From: Candidatus Aminicenantota bacterium
Lineage (GTDB): Bacteria > Acidobacteriota > Aminicenantia > Aminicenantales > Aminicenantaceae
DNA length: 33,437 bases
Direction of reading: 5' to 3'
NCBI GenBank assembly: GCA_011773465.1
Contig: WVXO01000049.1
Location: 1-33,437, forward strand
The notes under the pieces were generated by a model. That model saw nothing but the letters and a program-made list of their open reading frames with translations, had not been told where the DNA came from and searched no databases. Shown here piece by piece: positions 8,596 to 17,349 of the stretch. Within the stretch, counting starts at the first letter, position 1; each line of letters opens with the position of its first letter. The position numbers were made by a program, and so were the translations under genes.

Positions 8596-10593
8596 ATGAG
8601 CGATAAATATATGCCCTACGTTTCCCCAGAGCAATCGATGAAAGAAATATCTTTAAAGGCTATTCTCTTGGGAATTATAATGGCCGTTGTTCTCGGCGCT
8701 GCAAACGCCTATCTAGGCCTTATGGTTGGAATGACAGTAGCAGCCACTTTTCCAGCAGCTGTTATCGCCATGGCAGCCCTTCGTCCTTTTAAGGGAACAA
8801 TTTTAGAAGAAAATTTTGCAAGAACTACTGGCGCAGTAGGAGAAGCTCTAGCAGCAGGAGCCATATTTACAATTCCTGCCTTTCTGATGACCGGAGTGTG
8901 GGTAAAATTTGATTTTGCAAAATCCTCTATGCTGATGCTTGTAGGGGGAATTTTAGGTGTTTTCCTCATCATCCTTGTCAGACGCACCCTAGTTGAAGAT
9001 GCAGAGCTTCCCTTCCCAGAAAGTGTTGCCTGTGCGGAGATGGTCAAGACGGGACAGAAGGCGGGTTCAAATGCAGCTTATATGTTCTGGGCCATGGGCT
9101 TGGGAGGTCTTATTGAATTCTTTACCAGCGAAAACGGCATCAGACTAATAAAACCTTTTGTCAACACAGTATTCAAAATTCCCGGCTTATCTCGCACCGC
9201 GTACCTCAACGATGATAATGTTGAAATCTATAAAGCTGCACCCATGAAAGGGAGAATGTTTATAGAATCCCCTGCAGCCAATGCTGCTATGACCGGAGTC
9301 GGCTACATAATCGGACCAAAGTTAGCAGCTCTTACTTTTTCTGGGGGAGTGCTGGGATGGCTTTTCTTAATGCCAATTCTGCTTTTCATCAGCGGAGAAT
9401 TGGGTAACATTGTCTCCAAGTTCGATGGGAATTGGACTGATATGGCCATCTCAGCTTACAATGCTCAGATTAAACCCATTGCAGTTGGAGCCATGCTTGT
9501 TGGCGCTTTTTATACGCTCTTCAGGATGAGAAAAAGCCTGATTGCGGGAATCGGCCGATCCATCTCTGATGTTAAAAAAGCAAGAGCAGGAGTCACAACA
9601 GAAACACTCAGGACTGATAGAGACTTGCCTTTTCCATCCATCATAATCGCCATCATAGCTCTGGTTATACCAATGATTTTTCTCTACAACATCTTCACCC
9701 ATAACATAGGTTCCTCCTTCGTATCTGCCTTGGTGATGATAATCATGGGCCTCCTTTTTGCTGCTGTAGCCGGCTATCTTGTGGGTATAATCGGCTCTTC
9801 TTCCAATCCGATTTCTGGTCTGACTTTAACCACGCTGCTTATAGCTGCTTTGATGATGGTTATCATGGGACAGACAGGAGATGAGGGCATAAAGGCTGTG
9901 TTGGGTGTCGCAGCAGTAGTTTGTTGTGTTGCTGGAGTTGCTGGAGATATGATCCAAGATTGGAAAGTGGGTCATATTCTTGGTGGTACTCCCTGGCGCA
10001 TGCAAATAGGAGGGCTGATTGGTGTTATAGCAGCCGCCCTGACACTGACTTTCTCGCTCCAGCTTTTACACAACAACATCGGAATTGGAAGCGAAACACT
10101 TCCAGCTCCCCAGGCAGGATTGATGGCGACCATGTCTAAAGGAATAGTCGGCGGAGAAATGGCGTGGCCTCTGGTAATGGCGGGAATGCTCTTGGCCGTT
10201 GTTCTTATCCTTATTGGCTCTCCTTCCCCTATGCTCATCGCAGTCGGAATGTACCTGCCCTTTCGTGCCACAGCCTGTATCTTCTTCGGAGGAGTACTCA
10301 AGTATTTTCTGGACAGAAGCGTTGCTAAAAAGAAAACAACAGCCAAAGGAAAAGAAATCGTAGAAAACATAGGCCTCCTCCTTGCTTCAGGATTAATCGC
10401 TGGACAAGCTCTGATGGGAATCATTACTGCAGCCGTAAAGGGAACAAAGATAGAAATGCCAGAATCTTTGAATAATCCGTGGCTCGCTTTATTGATTTTC
10501 TTCATCCTCGGTTTTGTCCTGATCTACTTTCCCTATAAGAAGATGGTCGTTGCTGGTGAATTCGGAAAATCAGCTGAAGAAAAAGAGAGCTAA
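8596..10593 (+). CDS. OPT family oligopeptide transporter
   Basis: Inner-membrane transporter of the oligopeptide transporter (OPT) superfamily, which takes up peptides or metal-chelate compounds by proton coupling. The protein has about 665 residues and some 14-16 hydrophobic helices. Family features include the N-terminal SPEQSMKEISLKAILLGIIM, the AANAYLGLMVGMTVAATFPAAV helix, DAELPFPESVACAEM, and the later VAGVAGDMIQDWKVGHILGGTP with SPSPMLIAVGMYLPF. The start is the ATG at 8596, five bases after a strong AAAGGAGG; an in-frame GTG at 8590 lies inside that SD and is not a credible start. The PqqD-like gene downstream (36 bases) is probably in the same operon. The substrate cannot be read from sequence. 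Confidence 0.93.
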   Translation: MSDKYMPYVSPEQSMKEISLKAILLGIIMAVVLGAANAYLGLMVGMTVAATFPAAVIAMAALRPFKGTILEENFARTTGAVGEALAAGAIFTIPAFLMTGVWVKFDFAKSSMLMLVGGILGVFLIILVRRTLVEDAELPFPESVACAEMVKTGQKAGSNAAYMFWAMGLGGLIEFFTSENGIRLIKPFVNTVFKIPGLSRTAYLNDDNVEIYKAAPMKGRMFIESPAANAAMTGVGYIIGPKLAALTFSGGVLGWLFLMPILLFISGELGNIVSKFDGNWTDMAISAYNAQIKPIAVGAMLVGAFYTLFRMRKSLIAGIGRSISDVKKARAGVTTETLRTDRDLPFPSIIIAIIALVIPMIFLYNIFTHNIGSSFVSALVMIIMGLLFAAVAGYLVGIIGSSSNPISGLTLTTLLIAALMMVIMGQTGDEGIKAVLGVAAVVCCVAGVAGDMIQDWKVGHILGGTPWRMQIGGLIGVIAAALTLTFSLQLLHNNIGIGSETLPAPQAGLMATMSKGIVGGEMAWPLVMAGMLLAVVLILIGSPSPMLIAVGMYLPFRATACIFFGGVLKYFLDRSVAKKKTTAKGKEIVENIGLLLASGLIAGQALMGIITAAVKGTKIEMPESLNNPWLALLIFFILGFVLIYFPYKKMVVAGEFGKSAEEKES

Positions 10594-10629
10594 ATAGAAT
10601 TCGAAGCAAGCATCAAAATTTTGTAGATT

Positions 10630-10980
10630 GTGAAAAAAAGAGGAGTCGAGAGATCCAAAATTAACCTTCTTGATCTCATTCCAATCAGGAATATCAAGTG
10701 GGAAAAAAAAGAAGACGGCTTGATTGTTCTTCTCAAGCCAAAATTTGAACTTGCCCTTTTAAAGAAATACGTCCTTCCACGTTTGAAAAAACCCTATTTC
10801 AAAATAAAGCTTGACCATGTAGGGAGCTTCATCTGGGAGCAGTGCGATGGAACCCTCCGAGTTAAAGAAGTAGCCAAAAATCTAAAAAACAAATTCGGAG
10901 AAGATGTAGAACCTCTTTATGATAGACTAGCCCTCTTTCTTCAAAGCCTGGAAAAAAACCATTTCATCTTCTATAAATGA
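10630..10980 (+). CDS. PqqD-like small protein
   Basis: A 116-residue protein whose C-terminal half matches the PqqD fold (winged-helix peptide-binding chaperone): VGSFIWEQCDGTLRVKEVAKNL then FLQSLEKNHFIFYK, with the Trp and Asp-Gly typical of the family. The N-terminal half is basic and lacks a known domain. PqqD proteins normally hold RiPP precursor peptides for radical SAM enzymes, but no radical SAM gene or precursor is nearby; the partner here is the OPT transporter immediately upstream. It starts with GTG at 10630 and has a poor SD, so coupling to the OPT gene is likely. The stop codon lies against a REP-like palindrome. Confidence 0.75.
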   Translation: MKKRGVERSKINLLDLIPIRNIKWEKKEDGLIVLLKPKFELALLKKYVLPRLKKPYFKIKLDHVGSFIWEQCDGTLRVKEVAKNLKNKFGEDVEPLYDRLALFLQSLEKNHFIFYK

Positions 10981-11051
10981 TTGGGGTCAGACTTGCAAAA
11001 CTTGAGTAACTTTTCGGCAATTTTGCAACTTTTGCAGGTCTGACCCCAAGC
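10981..11051. repeat. REP-like palindrome, family B
   Basis: TTGGGGTCAGACTTGCAAAA at the left edge is matched by TTTTGCAGGTCTGACCCCAA at the right edge (one mismatch) around a loop of about 30 bases. It begins at the PqqD stop codon and could end that transcript. The family differs in sequence from family A, but has the same build. Confidence 0.75.
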
Positions 11052-11081
11052 TTGTTGAACGAAAAAGGAATTTCCTATAGA
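11052..11081 (+). promoter_or_regulatory. Possible promoter of def-fmt
   Basis: TTGTTG (11052-11057) and TATAGA (11076-11081) are separated by 18 bases, 21 bases before the def start. The match is moderate and the region is AT-rich, so confidence is low. Confidence 0.35.
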
Positions 11082-11102
11082 ATAATTATTTAAAAAGAAA
11101 AT

Positions 11103-11615
11103 ATGCCTATACTTCAAATTGTAAAGTACGGGAATCCTATCCTTACTAAAAAAGCTGAGGAAATTATAAATATAGATAAATATATCGAGGATCTTGCTCA
11201 AAATATGGTTCAAACCATGTATGCAGCTCCTGGAATTGGCCTTGCAGCTCCGCAGGTCAACGTAAGCAAGAGATTGATAACCGTTGATCTCTCTGTTGGG
11301 GAGGACAGTCAAAATCTGATTATCCTCATAAACCCCGAACTTACCAGCCAAGAAGGAGAAGTCATCTACGAAGAAGGCTGCTTATCGGTTCCTGATATTA
11401 GTGAAAAAGTCATCAGACCTTCTCGGGTTACTGTTACAGGCATTGATCTTAAGGGTAATGAAAAAATTTTTGAAGCAGAAGGACTTTTAGCCAGAGCTTT
11501 TTGTCATGAAATTGACCATATTAACGGAAAACTATTTATAGACCACCTCTCTCTTCTCAAAAAAAGTCTTATCAAAAAGAAACTGAAAAGAGCGGTTCAA
11601 ACGGGCAAGATTTAA
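11103..11615 (+). CDS. def: Peptide deformylase
   Basis: Removes the formyl group from nascent proteins, using a metal ion. It is 170 residues with all three family motifs: GIGLAAPQ (44-51), EGCLS (91-95, metal-ligand Cys93) and HEIDH (135-139, ligands His135 and His139, catalytic Glu136). The start ATG has only a weak SD. The stop TAATG overlaps the fmt start by one base, so formylation and deformylation enzymes are translationally coupled, as in many bacteria. Confidence 0.97.
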   Translation: MPILQIVKYGNPILTKKAEEIINIDKYIEDLAQNMVQTMYAAPGIGLAAPQVNVSKRLITVDLSVGEDSQNLIILINPELTSQEGEVIYEEGCLSVPDISEKVIRPSRVTVTGIDLKGNEKIFEAEGLLARAFCHEIDHINGKLFIDHLSLLKKSLIKKKLKRAVQTGKI

Positions 11616-12550
11616 TGAAAATTGTCTTCTTTGGCAGCCCTGCCTTAGGTCTTCCTTCTTTAAAAAAACTCCTTGAAGCGGGTCACAGCATCGCTCTCAT
11701 TATTACCCAGCCTGATAGACCCTCGGGAAGAGGGAAAAAACTTATGCCTTGTCCTATAAAAAAAGCTGCTTTGGATCTAAACATCTCTTTTTATCAGCCG
11801 GTAAAAATCAGAAAAGACCAAACCGCGCTCGATAAAATAAAAGAAATTAAGCCAGACCTTAATGTTGTCGTGGCCTACGGACAGATTATCCCTTCCTCAA
11901 TCATCTATCTTCCTAGATATAACTCTTTGAATGTTCATTTTTCTCTTTTGCCCAAGTTCCGAGGAGCGTCCCCTGTCCAGTGGGCTCTCTTAAATGGAGA
12001 AGAGAAAACAGGAATCACTATTTTTGAACTCAACGAGAAGATGGATGAAGGAGACATCCTTATGCAAGAAGAGATGAATATTTTTCCTGATGAGAACGCA
12101 GCAGAGCTTGAAGACCGCTTAGCACAAAAGGGAGCAGATCTTCTGATAAAGACGATAGCTCAAATTGATAAATTAAAGCACATCAAACAGGATCATTCTC
12201 AGGCTACTTACGCCCCTAAGATTAGTAAAGAAGATGGAAAAATTGACTGGACAAAAAGTTCTATCACCATAGAAAGGCAGGTAAGGGCGTTCACTCCATG
12301 GCCTTCAGCTTTTACTTTCTTCAAAGACATAAGGTTAAAAATCCATAAAGGAAGAAAAATAGAGAAAGAAGCCCCGCCTGGCTCATCTGCTGGGGAAATT
12401 TTGAGGATAAAAAAAGAAGGCATCCAGGTATGTTGTGGAGAGGGAGGCACCTATCTTATCGAAAGTCTTCAGCCTGAAAATAGAAAACGCATGGATGCTT
12501 ATGCCTTTTTTCTTGGAGCAGAAATTAAACCCCGCGATAAGTTTGCTTAG
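11615..12550 (+). CDS. fmt: Methionyl-tRNA formyltransferase
   Basis: Formylates initiator Met-tRNA with 10-formyltetrahydrofolate. It is 311 residues. The N-terminal Rossmann-type domain begins MKIVFFGSPALGLPSLKKLL; the catalytic region shows NVHFSLLPKFRGASPVQWAL (Asn and His of the active site) and KMDEGDIL (catalytic Asp). ITQPDRPSGRGKKLMPCPIK is the tRNA-contacting loop. The C-terminal OB-fold domain starts near 210 (KIDWTKSSITIERQVRAFTPWP). It converges with the peptidase gene on the other strand, 13 bases away. Confidence 0.97.
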   Translation: MKIVFFGSPALGLPSLKKLLEAGHSIALIITQPDRPSGRGKKLMPCPIKKAALDLNISFYQPVKIRKDQTALDKIKEIKPDLNVVVAYGQIIPSSIIYLPRYNSLNVHFSLLPKFRGASPVQWALLNGEEKTGITIFELNEKMDEGDILMQEEMNIFPDENAAELEDRLAQKGADLLIKTIAQIDKLKHIKQDHSQATYAPKISKEDGKIDWTKSSITIERQVRAFTPWPSAFTFFKDIRLKIHKGRKIEKEAPPGSSAGEILRIKKEGIQVCCGEGGTYLIESLQPENRKRMDAYAFFLGAEIKPRDKFA

Positions 12551-12563
12551 CTTAAAGGGATAA

Positions 12564-13460
12564 TTATTCTTCTAAAATATATTTGTAGGAATTAACAGCC
12601 TTTCCGTTCCGGCGAACCTCATAATGAACATGAGGGCCTAAGGCTTTTCCTGTTTGCCCAATGTAACCAATGACATCCCATCTTTTGACTCTCTGCCCCG
12701 CCTTGACTGCAAATTTGCTCAAATGACAGTAGACTGTGGTAAAGCCTCCCCCGTGACTAATGATAACCGTATTTCCTCCGATTTTCTCTCTCTTGACATG
12801 AGAAACAAAACCATCAGCAGTAGCCACTACAGGGTTTCCAAAACTGGAAGCTATATCCATGCCATAATGGAAAGCCTTTTTCCCTGTGAAAGGATCTGTT
12901 CTCGAACCATAAGCAGAAACTAGCCATCCTGTGGTTGGCCAGATAGTGGGAGTAGAAGCAAGTTTTGCCGTCTGTTCTTCGAAAAACCTCACTAATGTAT
13001 TCAAATTCTTATCAATGCCATCTGCTTTCCTGCTAATTCTCTGAGCCCGATTGAGGCCAACATCTTGACTATAATCTACAGAACTCATTTCTTGACCACT
13101 GCCTCTGTCTCCTCCTCCTACTCCAACTTCTTTCAGGACTTCAGGTGATTTGAGTCCGGCCATGACATTTATCTTGTTGGCATAGCTTGCAAAATCATCA
13201 ATATCCGCCTTCAGTTTGTTCAGAGATACTTTATATTTGGCAATTGCCTGTTTCTGGCGGGTATTCTCATCAAAAAGCTCTCTGTATTTCTGCCTAGTAA
13301 CATTCATTGAAAAATAATCGATGAGGAAAACAGTGAGAGCAGTAAAAAGTAGGGTGAGGATCATTATTATGATTTTAACTCTCTTTTCAGAAAGAGTGAT
13401 TGTTTTGAATTTACCTCTGTTGTGGGGGACAATTATTAGCGAGAAAAACTTTTTAGCCAT
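12564..13460 (-). CDS. Membrane-anchored M23 (LytM) family peptidase
   Basis: Probable peptidoglycan endopeptidase or a LytM-type activator facing the periplasm. Residues 29-47 are a membrane helix, 55-95 a coiled coil, and about 195-295 the LytM domain with zinc ligands His198 and Asp202 (HYGMD) and the HVH pair (277-279); the GGGFTTVYCHLSKF segment is also typical. All core ligands are present, so an active enzyme is likely. The ATG at 13460 is preceded by AGGGAGAGG; a TTG one codon earlier is a less likely start. It is the last gene of a minus-strand group downstream of the acyl-CoA mutase genes. Confidence 0.93.
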   Translation of the reverse strand: MAKKFFSLIIVPHNRGKFKTITLSEKRVKIIIMILTLLFTALTVFLIDYFSMNVTRQKYRELFDENTRQKQAIAKYKVSLNKLKADIDDFASYANKINVMAGLKSPEVLKEVGVGGGDRGSGQEMSSVDYSQDVGLNRAQRISRKADGIDKNLNTLVRFFEEQTAKLASTPTIWPTTGWLVSAYGSRTDPFTGKKAFHYGMDIASSFGNPVVATADGFVSHVKREKIGGNTVIISHGGGFTTVYCHLSKFAVKAGQRVKRWDVIGYIGQTGKALGPHVHYEVRRNGKAVNSYKYILEE

Positions 13461-13519
13461 CAACCTCTCCCTTAATTATCATAAAAAAAATTTTAAAGTC
13501 AAGAATTTTATTAAATTCA

Positions 13520-13924
13520 TTATGGCCTCTTCCGCACATTTTCTTTGATCCAATCAGCAATTTCTTGTGTAGATGAACCAGGCAAAAAAGTCTTGGATAT
13601 TCCTATTTTTTCCAAAAAAGGTATGTCTTTATCGGGAATAATTCCCCCTGCTATGACAGCGATATCATCTACTCCTTTTTCTTTAAGGAGATTCATGATT
13701 TTTGGAAAAAGCACATTATGGGCACCGGAAAGGATGCTCAAACCTATGACATCAACATCCTCCTGAACGGCTGCATTAACAATTTCATCCGGTGTTCGCC
13801 TCAGGCCTGTATAGATCACTTCATAGCCAGCATCCCTTAAAGACCGACAGATCACTTTAGCACCACGGTCATGTCCATCCAATCCCGGTTTGGCTATCAG
13901 TACCCTTATGTTCTCTCCTACCAT
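13520..13924 (-). CDS. mcmA2: Acyl-CoA mutase small subunit, cobalamin-binding
   Basis: Separate B12-binding subunit of a split acyl-CoA mutase. It is 134 residues and matches the C-terminal domain of methylmalonyl-CoA mutase: DGHDRG (16-21, cobalt-coordinating His18), GLSILSG (61-67) and [11 protein letters not shown] set the start at the ATG at 13924 because GGAGG is five bases upstream; an ATG at 13936 overlaps that SD. It follows the catalytic-subunit gene after 87 bases on the same strand. The symbol follows the usual name for this orthologue; see the catalytic subunit for doubts about the substrate. Confidence 0.93.
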   Translation of the reverse strand: MVGENIRVLIAKPGLDGHDRGAKVICRSLRDAGYEVIYTGLRRTPDEIVNAAVQEDVDVIGLSILSGAHNVLFPKIMNLLKEKGVDDIAVIAGGIIPDKDIPFLEKIGISKTFLPGSSTQEIADWIKENVRKRP

Positions 13925-14011
13925 AGAATCCTCCATTCACCAAGCAAGATTAACAGACACGACATCTTTCTTCATCCACATACTTATTTAGTCGTTTTTC
14001 TCATCTATTAA

Positions 14012-15691
14012 TTAGTATGTAATAGGTTCTTGGTATTCTCCGTAGACTTCCCTCAAAGAATCCATGATCTCCCCTAAAGTTGCATAGGCCTTAACACAAC
14101 TCAATATGTAAGGCATCAGATTCTGTTTATCTGAAGCTGCTTTTTTCAGGTCGAGTATTTTTTCCCCGACTTGGGCATTATTCCTTGTTTTCTTAACATC
14201 ACGTAAGCGAGCCAGGTGCTGTTTAGCAACCGTTTCATCGATTTTTAGAAAAGGAATAGGTTCGTGTTCCATTTCATAAGCGTTAACTCCCACGATTATT
14301 TTTGCTTTTTTTTCAACAGCCTTTTGATACAAATACGCACTATCAGCTATCTCCCTTTGAGGAAATCCGAGTTCTATAGCCTTGACCATCCCTCCCATAT
14401 CATCAATTTTTCTGATATATTCCTTAGCATCCCTTTCCATTTCATCTGTCAATTTCTCAATAAAATAGGATCCTCCTAAGGGATCAATACAATTGATTAC
14501 GCCACTCTCATGAGCAATGATCTGCTGGGTCCTCAGGGCAATAGTCACCGCCTCTTCAGAGGGTAAGGCATAAGTTTCGTCTAGAGAATTTGTATGGAGG
14601 GATTGGGTACCACCTAAAACTGCGGCTAGGGCTTGGATAGCGACTCTTACCACATTGTTATACGGCTGTTGAGCCATCAAAGAAACTCCAGAAGTCTGAG
14701 TGTGAAACCTCAGCCACCCGCACCTCTCATCTCTTGTTCTAAACCTTTCCTTCATCACTTCTGCCCAAATCTTTCGGGCCGCTCGAAATTTCGCAATTTC
14801 CTCAAAAAAATCATTGTGAGCATTAAAGAAGAAGGATAGTCGAGGCACAAACTCTTCGACATCAAGCCCTCTTTGCCGTGCCCACTCCACATACTCGATT
14901 CCATCCCTGAGTGTAAAAGCCAGTTCCTGGACAGCTGTAGAGCCCGCTTCCCTTATATGATAGCCTGAAATGGAAATGGTATTCCACTTGGGAACCTCTT
15001 TGGATCCGTACTCAAAGGTGTCAACAATCAGTTTCATAGAAGGTTCTGGGGGAAAAATGAAAGTTTTTTGAGCGATATATTCCTTTAAAATGTCATTCTG
15101 AATTGTTCCCGAGATAGCTTTTGGAGAGACGCCCTGTTTTTCAGCAACAGCAATATACATGGCCCACAATACTGCAGCCGGGGCATTTATAGTCATGGAT
15201 GTAGATATTTTGTCTAGCGGGATCTTGTTAAAAAGAATTTCCATATCCGCCAGGGAATCTATTGCTACCCCGCATTTTCCTATTTCTCCCTGAGCCAGAG
15301 GATGGTCAGAGTCAATGCCCATTAAGGTGGGGAGATGGAAGGCTACGCTCAATCCTGTTTGCCCATGAGAGAGAAGATATTTGTATCTCTTATTTGTGTC
15401 TTCAGCTGTCCCGAAACCTGAAAACTGTCTCATTGTCCACAGGCGACCGCGATACATGGTCGGATGGATTCCCCTGGTAAACGGATATTCCCCTGGAAAA
15501 CTCAATTGCTTCAAGTAATCTAAGCCATCAAGATCAAGAGGGGTGTAAAGCTCTTTAATTTTTCTCCCTGAAATCGTTGTATATTCCATCTTCTCAGAAG
15601 AAGCCTTTTTCAATGCCTTATCGTGCTTTTCCGCTTTCCAGTGGTCAAATGACTGTTTCAAGCTCAACTCGGACGAACTGTTCTTCTTCAA
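14012..15691 (-). CDS. B12-dependent acyl-CoA mutase large subunit (isobutyryl-CoA mutase-like)
   Basis: Catalytic TIM-barrel subunit of an adenosylcobalamin-dependent acyl-CoA mutase, 559 residues, without the B12 domain, which is encoded downstream. Family segments are [33 protein letters not shown] and [12 protein letters not shown] (His245). Residues that set substrate choice are Phe90 (RQF), Ala117 and Gln208 (IAQKTF). Methylmalonyl-CoA mutases have Tyr and Arg at the first and third of these positions, isobutyryl-CoA mutase has Phe, Ala and Gln, and 2-hydroxyisobutyryl-CoA mutase has Ile and Asp at the first two. Automatic annotation would probably say methylmalonyl-CoA mutase. The start is a TTG at 15691 with GGAG about ten bases upstream; the next Met is residue 35, inside the conserved linker. 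The 244 bases upstream show no gene and no strong promoter. Confidence 0.9.
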   Translation of the reverse strand: MKKNSSSELSLKQSFDHWKAEKHDKALKKASSEKMEYTTISGRKIKELYTPLDLDGLDYLKQLSFPGEYPFTRGIHPTMYRGRLWTMRQFSGFGTAEDTNKRYKYLLSHGQTGLSVAFHLPTLMGIDSDHPLAQGEIGKCGVAIDSLADMEILFNKIPLDKISTSMTINAPAAVLWAMYIAVAEKQGVSPKAISGTIQNDILKEYIAQKTFIFPPEPSMKLIVDTFEYGSKEVPKWNTISISGYHIREAGSTAVQELAFTLRDGIEYVEWARQRGLDVEEFVPRLSFFFNAHNDFFEEIAKFRAARKIWAEVMKERFRTRDERCGWLRFHTQTSGVSLMAQQPYNNVVRVAIQALAAVLGGTQSLHTNSLDETYALPSEEAVTIALRTQQIIAHESGVINCIDPLGGSYFIEKLTDEMERDAKEYIRKIDDMGGMVKAIELGFPQREIADSAYLYQKAVEKKAKIIVGVNAYEMEHEPIPFLKIDETVAKQHLARLRDVKKTRNNAQVGEKILDLKKAASDKQNLMPYILSCVKAYATLGEIMDSLREVYGEYQEPITY

Positions 15692-15935
15692 GTGAGCTCT
15701 ACTCCTTTTTTCTTATTTCTCGTCCGTATAGTTCTCATGTCTTATATTTACAGAGCGCCCTGTTACAGTCAATAGCTATAGAAGGTGATTCTAGGGGTGA
15801 TTTTTCCTACTCAATTATCACCTCAAAGGGGTATGTTATGTCACCAGTTCCAGGCGACAGTTCTAAGGAAATATCAAAAAAATTCAGGGTAGCGCTTTGT
15901 AAAAAGCGGTTTTACCCGTTAACCAATAAGTTGCC

Positions 15936-16193
15936 TTATTCCTCTGTTACCTTATAAACTATATCGTTCTCTCTAACAGGGCTTTCAACTTTTATTCCTA
16001 CTGGTTCGCCTGGTTTTACTGAATCTACAGGAGCATGTTCCACTTGCATTGACTCTACTTTTTGGTAGAAATCAGACGTATGTCCTTTGATGCGGATTGT
16101 ATCGCCAACCTGGAGAGTGCCTTTGGATAACTCAATAACACCTACATTTATTTTGGAGAAATAGTGAGTAATTTTTCCAATCTCTTCCTCCAT
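15936..16193 (-). CDS. Translation elongation factor-like (EF-Tu domain 2-like) small protein
   Basis: An 85-residue stand-alone beta-barrel resembling domain 2 of translational GTPases: GKITHYFSKINVGVIELSKG, LQVGDTIRIKGHTSDFYQKVESMQVEH, then VKPGEPVGIKVESPVRENDIVYKV. It has no GTPase domain, so it is not a translation factor by itself. Similar short proteins occur in many anaerobes and archaea and are usually called translation elongation factor-like; related barrels form the C-terminus of U32 peptidases. AAGGAGG six bases before the ATG gives a strong start. Its function is unknown. It lies upstream of the mutase genes on the same strand. Confidence 0.85.
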   Translation of the reverse strand: MEEEIGKITHYFSKINVGVIELSKGTLQVGDTIRIKGHTSDFYQKVESMQVEHAPVDSVKPGEPVGIKVESPVRENDIVYKVTEE

Positions 16194-16262
16194 AAAGGCC
16201 TCCTTCTTGAGCGGTTATTTTTTAAATTACCAGAATTGCTCGAATTTCGCAAGCAATTTCCT

Positions 16263-16316
16263 AAGAGAGTATTAGAGGAAAAATGGGGCCTGGCCCCATT
16301 TTTTCCCAAACACTCT
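16263..16316. terminator. Long palindrome, family C copy 1; likely intrinsic terminator after the SDR gene
   Basis: The core AAAATGGGGCC/TGGCCCCATTTT (16280-16302) is nearly perfect, and the pairing continues outward imperfectly (AAGAGAGT...CACTCTT). Read on the minus strand it is a GC hairpin followed by a U run, 45 bases after the SDR stop. A second copy follows the MFS gene at 32001-32036, so this is a dispersed repeat serving as a terminator. Confidence 0.7.
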
Positions 16317-16359
16317 TATTAAATAATCACGCACGTATCTGGAGATGCTGCCAATTATT

Positions 16360-17118
16360 TCATGCACAAAGGACAGATCCCCCGTTCACATTTAAAACTT
16401 CGCCTGTAATATGCTGAGCCAGGTCTGAGGCAAGAAACAATATCGGCCCAGCAATATCTTCAGGAGGAGGAATTCTTCTTAAAGGAATAGACTCCTGGAT
16501 ATTATCTCTAAAATCAGGATCACTGAAAACCTCAGAGCACATATCTGTATCTACCCATCCTGGTGCGACACAGTTGACGCGGATATTATAGGGGCCTAGT
16601 TCTACAGCAAGGGATTTCGTAAAAGATACTAAAGCCCCTTTGCTCGCTGCATAATGGGAATGAAAGGCTTCACCTCTAACTGCAGCCGTAGAAGCAACAC
16701 TGATAATCCAACCTCTTTTTTTCTCTTTCATATGGGGCACGACTGCATTACAGGTATAGAAAACACCATCCACGTTTATCTTCATCGTTTCTGCCCAGGT
16801 TTTTTCCGACATCTTGCCAATCTCTCCGTAGGTCCAGATCCCAGCGTTGTTCACCAAGATATCTATTCGATCCCATTTCTGCATGATTCCTTCAATCATC
16901 GAATTAATATCATTCTTCTGAGAGATATCCGCCTTAAATACCAGGCACTCCCGTCCGATTTTATCAATTTCCTCTCTAACCTTCTCGGCAGCTTCTTTTT
17001 GATTTAGATAATTTATCGCCAAATCGCACCCTGCCTTGGCAAATAAAATGGCGGTTGCCCGACCAATTCCTCTTGAACCTCCAGTGATCAAAGCCTTCTT
17101 TCCATTCAGGTAAATCAT
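16360..17118 (-). CDS. SDR family oxidoreductase, FabG-like
   Basis: NAD(P)-dependent short-chain dehydrogenase of the 3-oxoacyl-ACP reductase type, 252 residues. It shows the cofactor loop GGSRGIG (13-19), NNAG (90-93) and the catalytic set Asn114, Ser143, Tyr156 and Lys160 (YAASK). The C-terminal GEVLNVNGG is typical of FabG-like SDRs. The start at 17118 has a strong GGGGAGGAGG four bases upstream; an open frame 28 codons longer shows no family similarity. There is no adjacent fatty-acid synthesis gene, so it may be a FabG paralogue acting on another 3-oxoacyl or hydroxyacyl substrate. It lies downstream of acnB but is separated from it by a repeat element. Confidence 0.9.
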   Translation of the reverse strand: MIYLNGKKALITGGSRGIGRATAILFAKAGCDLAINYLNQKEAAEKVREEIDKIGRECLVFKADISQKNDINSMIEGIMQKWDRIDILVNNAGIWTYGEIGKMSEKTWAETMKINVDGVFYTCNAVVPHMKEKKRGWIISVASTAAVRGEAFHSHYAASKGALVSFTKSLAVELGPYNIRVNCVAPGWVDTDMCSEVFSDPDFRDNIQESIPLRRIPPPEDIAGPILFLASDLAQHITGEVLNVNGGSVLCA

Positions 17119-17220
17119 AGAACCTCCTCCCCTATTATCGTCTGACTGGGTGCCCAGTGGATAATAAAAGTAATCTATTCTTATTCTCTTACCGTGCAGC
17201 AAGTCATTTAATTTATTTAT

Positions 17221-17305
17221 CTGTAGGAGCTTGATTTATCAAGCCCACCTTATTTTTTTCTATTATCAAAAATGTGTGTTTGATAAATCAAACACCTACA
17301 TAATA
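17221..17305. repeat. Inverted pair of short palindromic repeats, family D copy 1
   Basis: TGTAGGAGCTTGATTTATCA (from 17222) is repeated in inverted orientation, ending AAACACCTACATAA (about 17287-17301). Each arm is itself a small palindrome (TTGATTTATCAA). The build is that of a BIME: two REP units facing each other. It separates acnB from the SDR gene. Confidence 0.75.
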
Positions 17306-17349
17306 TGAATCATGATTCTTTATTGAAAAATCAGTCATGGACAATTAAC

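Noticed and set aside
10630-11615. A RiPP biosynthetic cluster around the PqqD-like gene
   Set aside because: No precursor-like small gene, radical SAM enzyme or peptidase/exporter set is adjacent; def-fmt follow under their own leader.
15783-15823. AGGTGAT/ATCACCT inverted repeat upstream of the mutase as an operator or B12 riboswitch
   Set aside because: Only a 7-bp inverted repeat with a long spacer; no B12-box or multi-stem architecture of a cobalamin riboswitch could be made out.
15577-15957. 126-codon plus-strand open frame across the mutase 5' end
   Set aside because: It overlaps the antisense strand of the mutase and extends into non-conserved intergenic DNA; no SD and no recognisable domain.
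17119-17202. 28-codon N-terminal extension of the SDR protein
   Set aside because: It spans the SD region of the real start (GGGGAGGAGG) and shows no family similarity.
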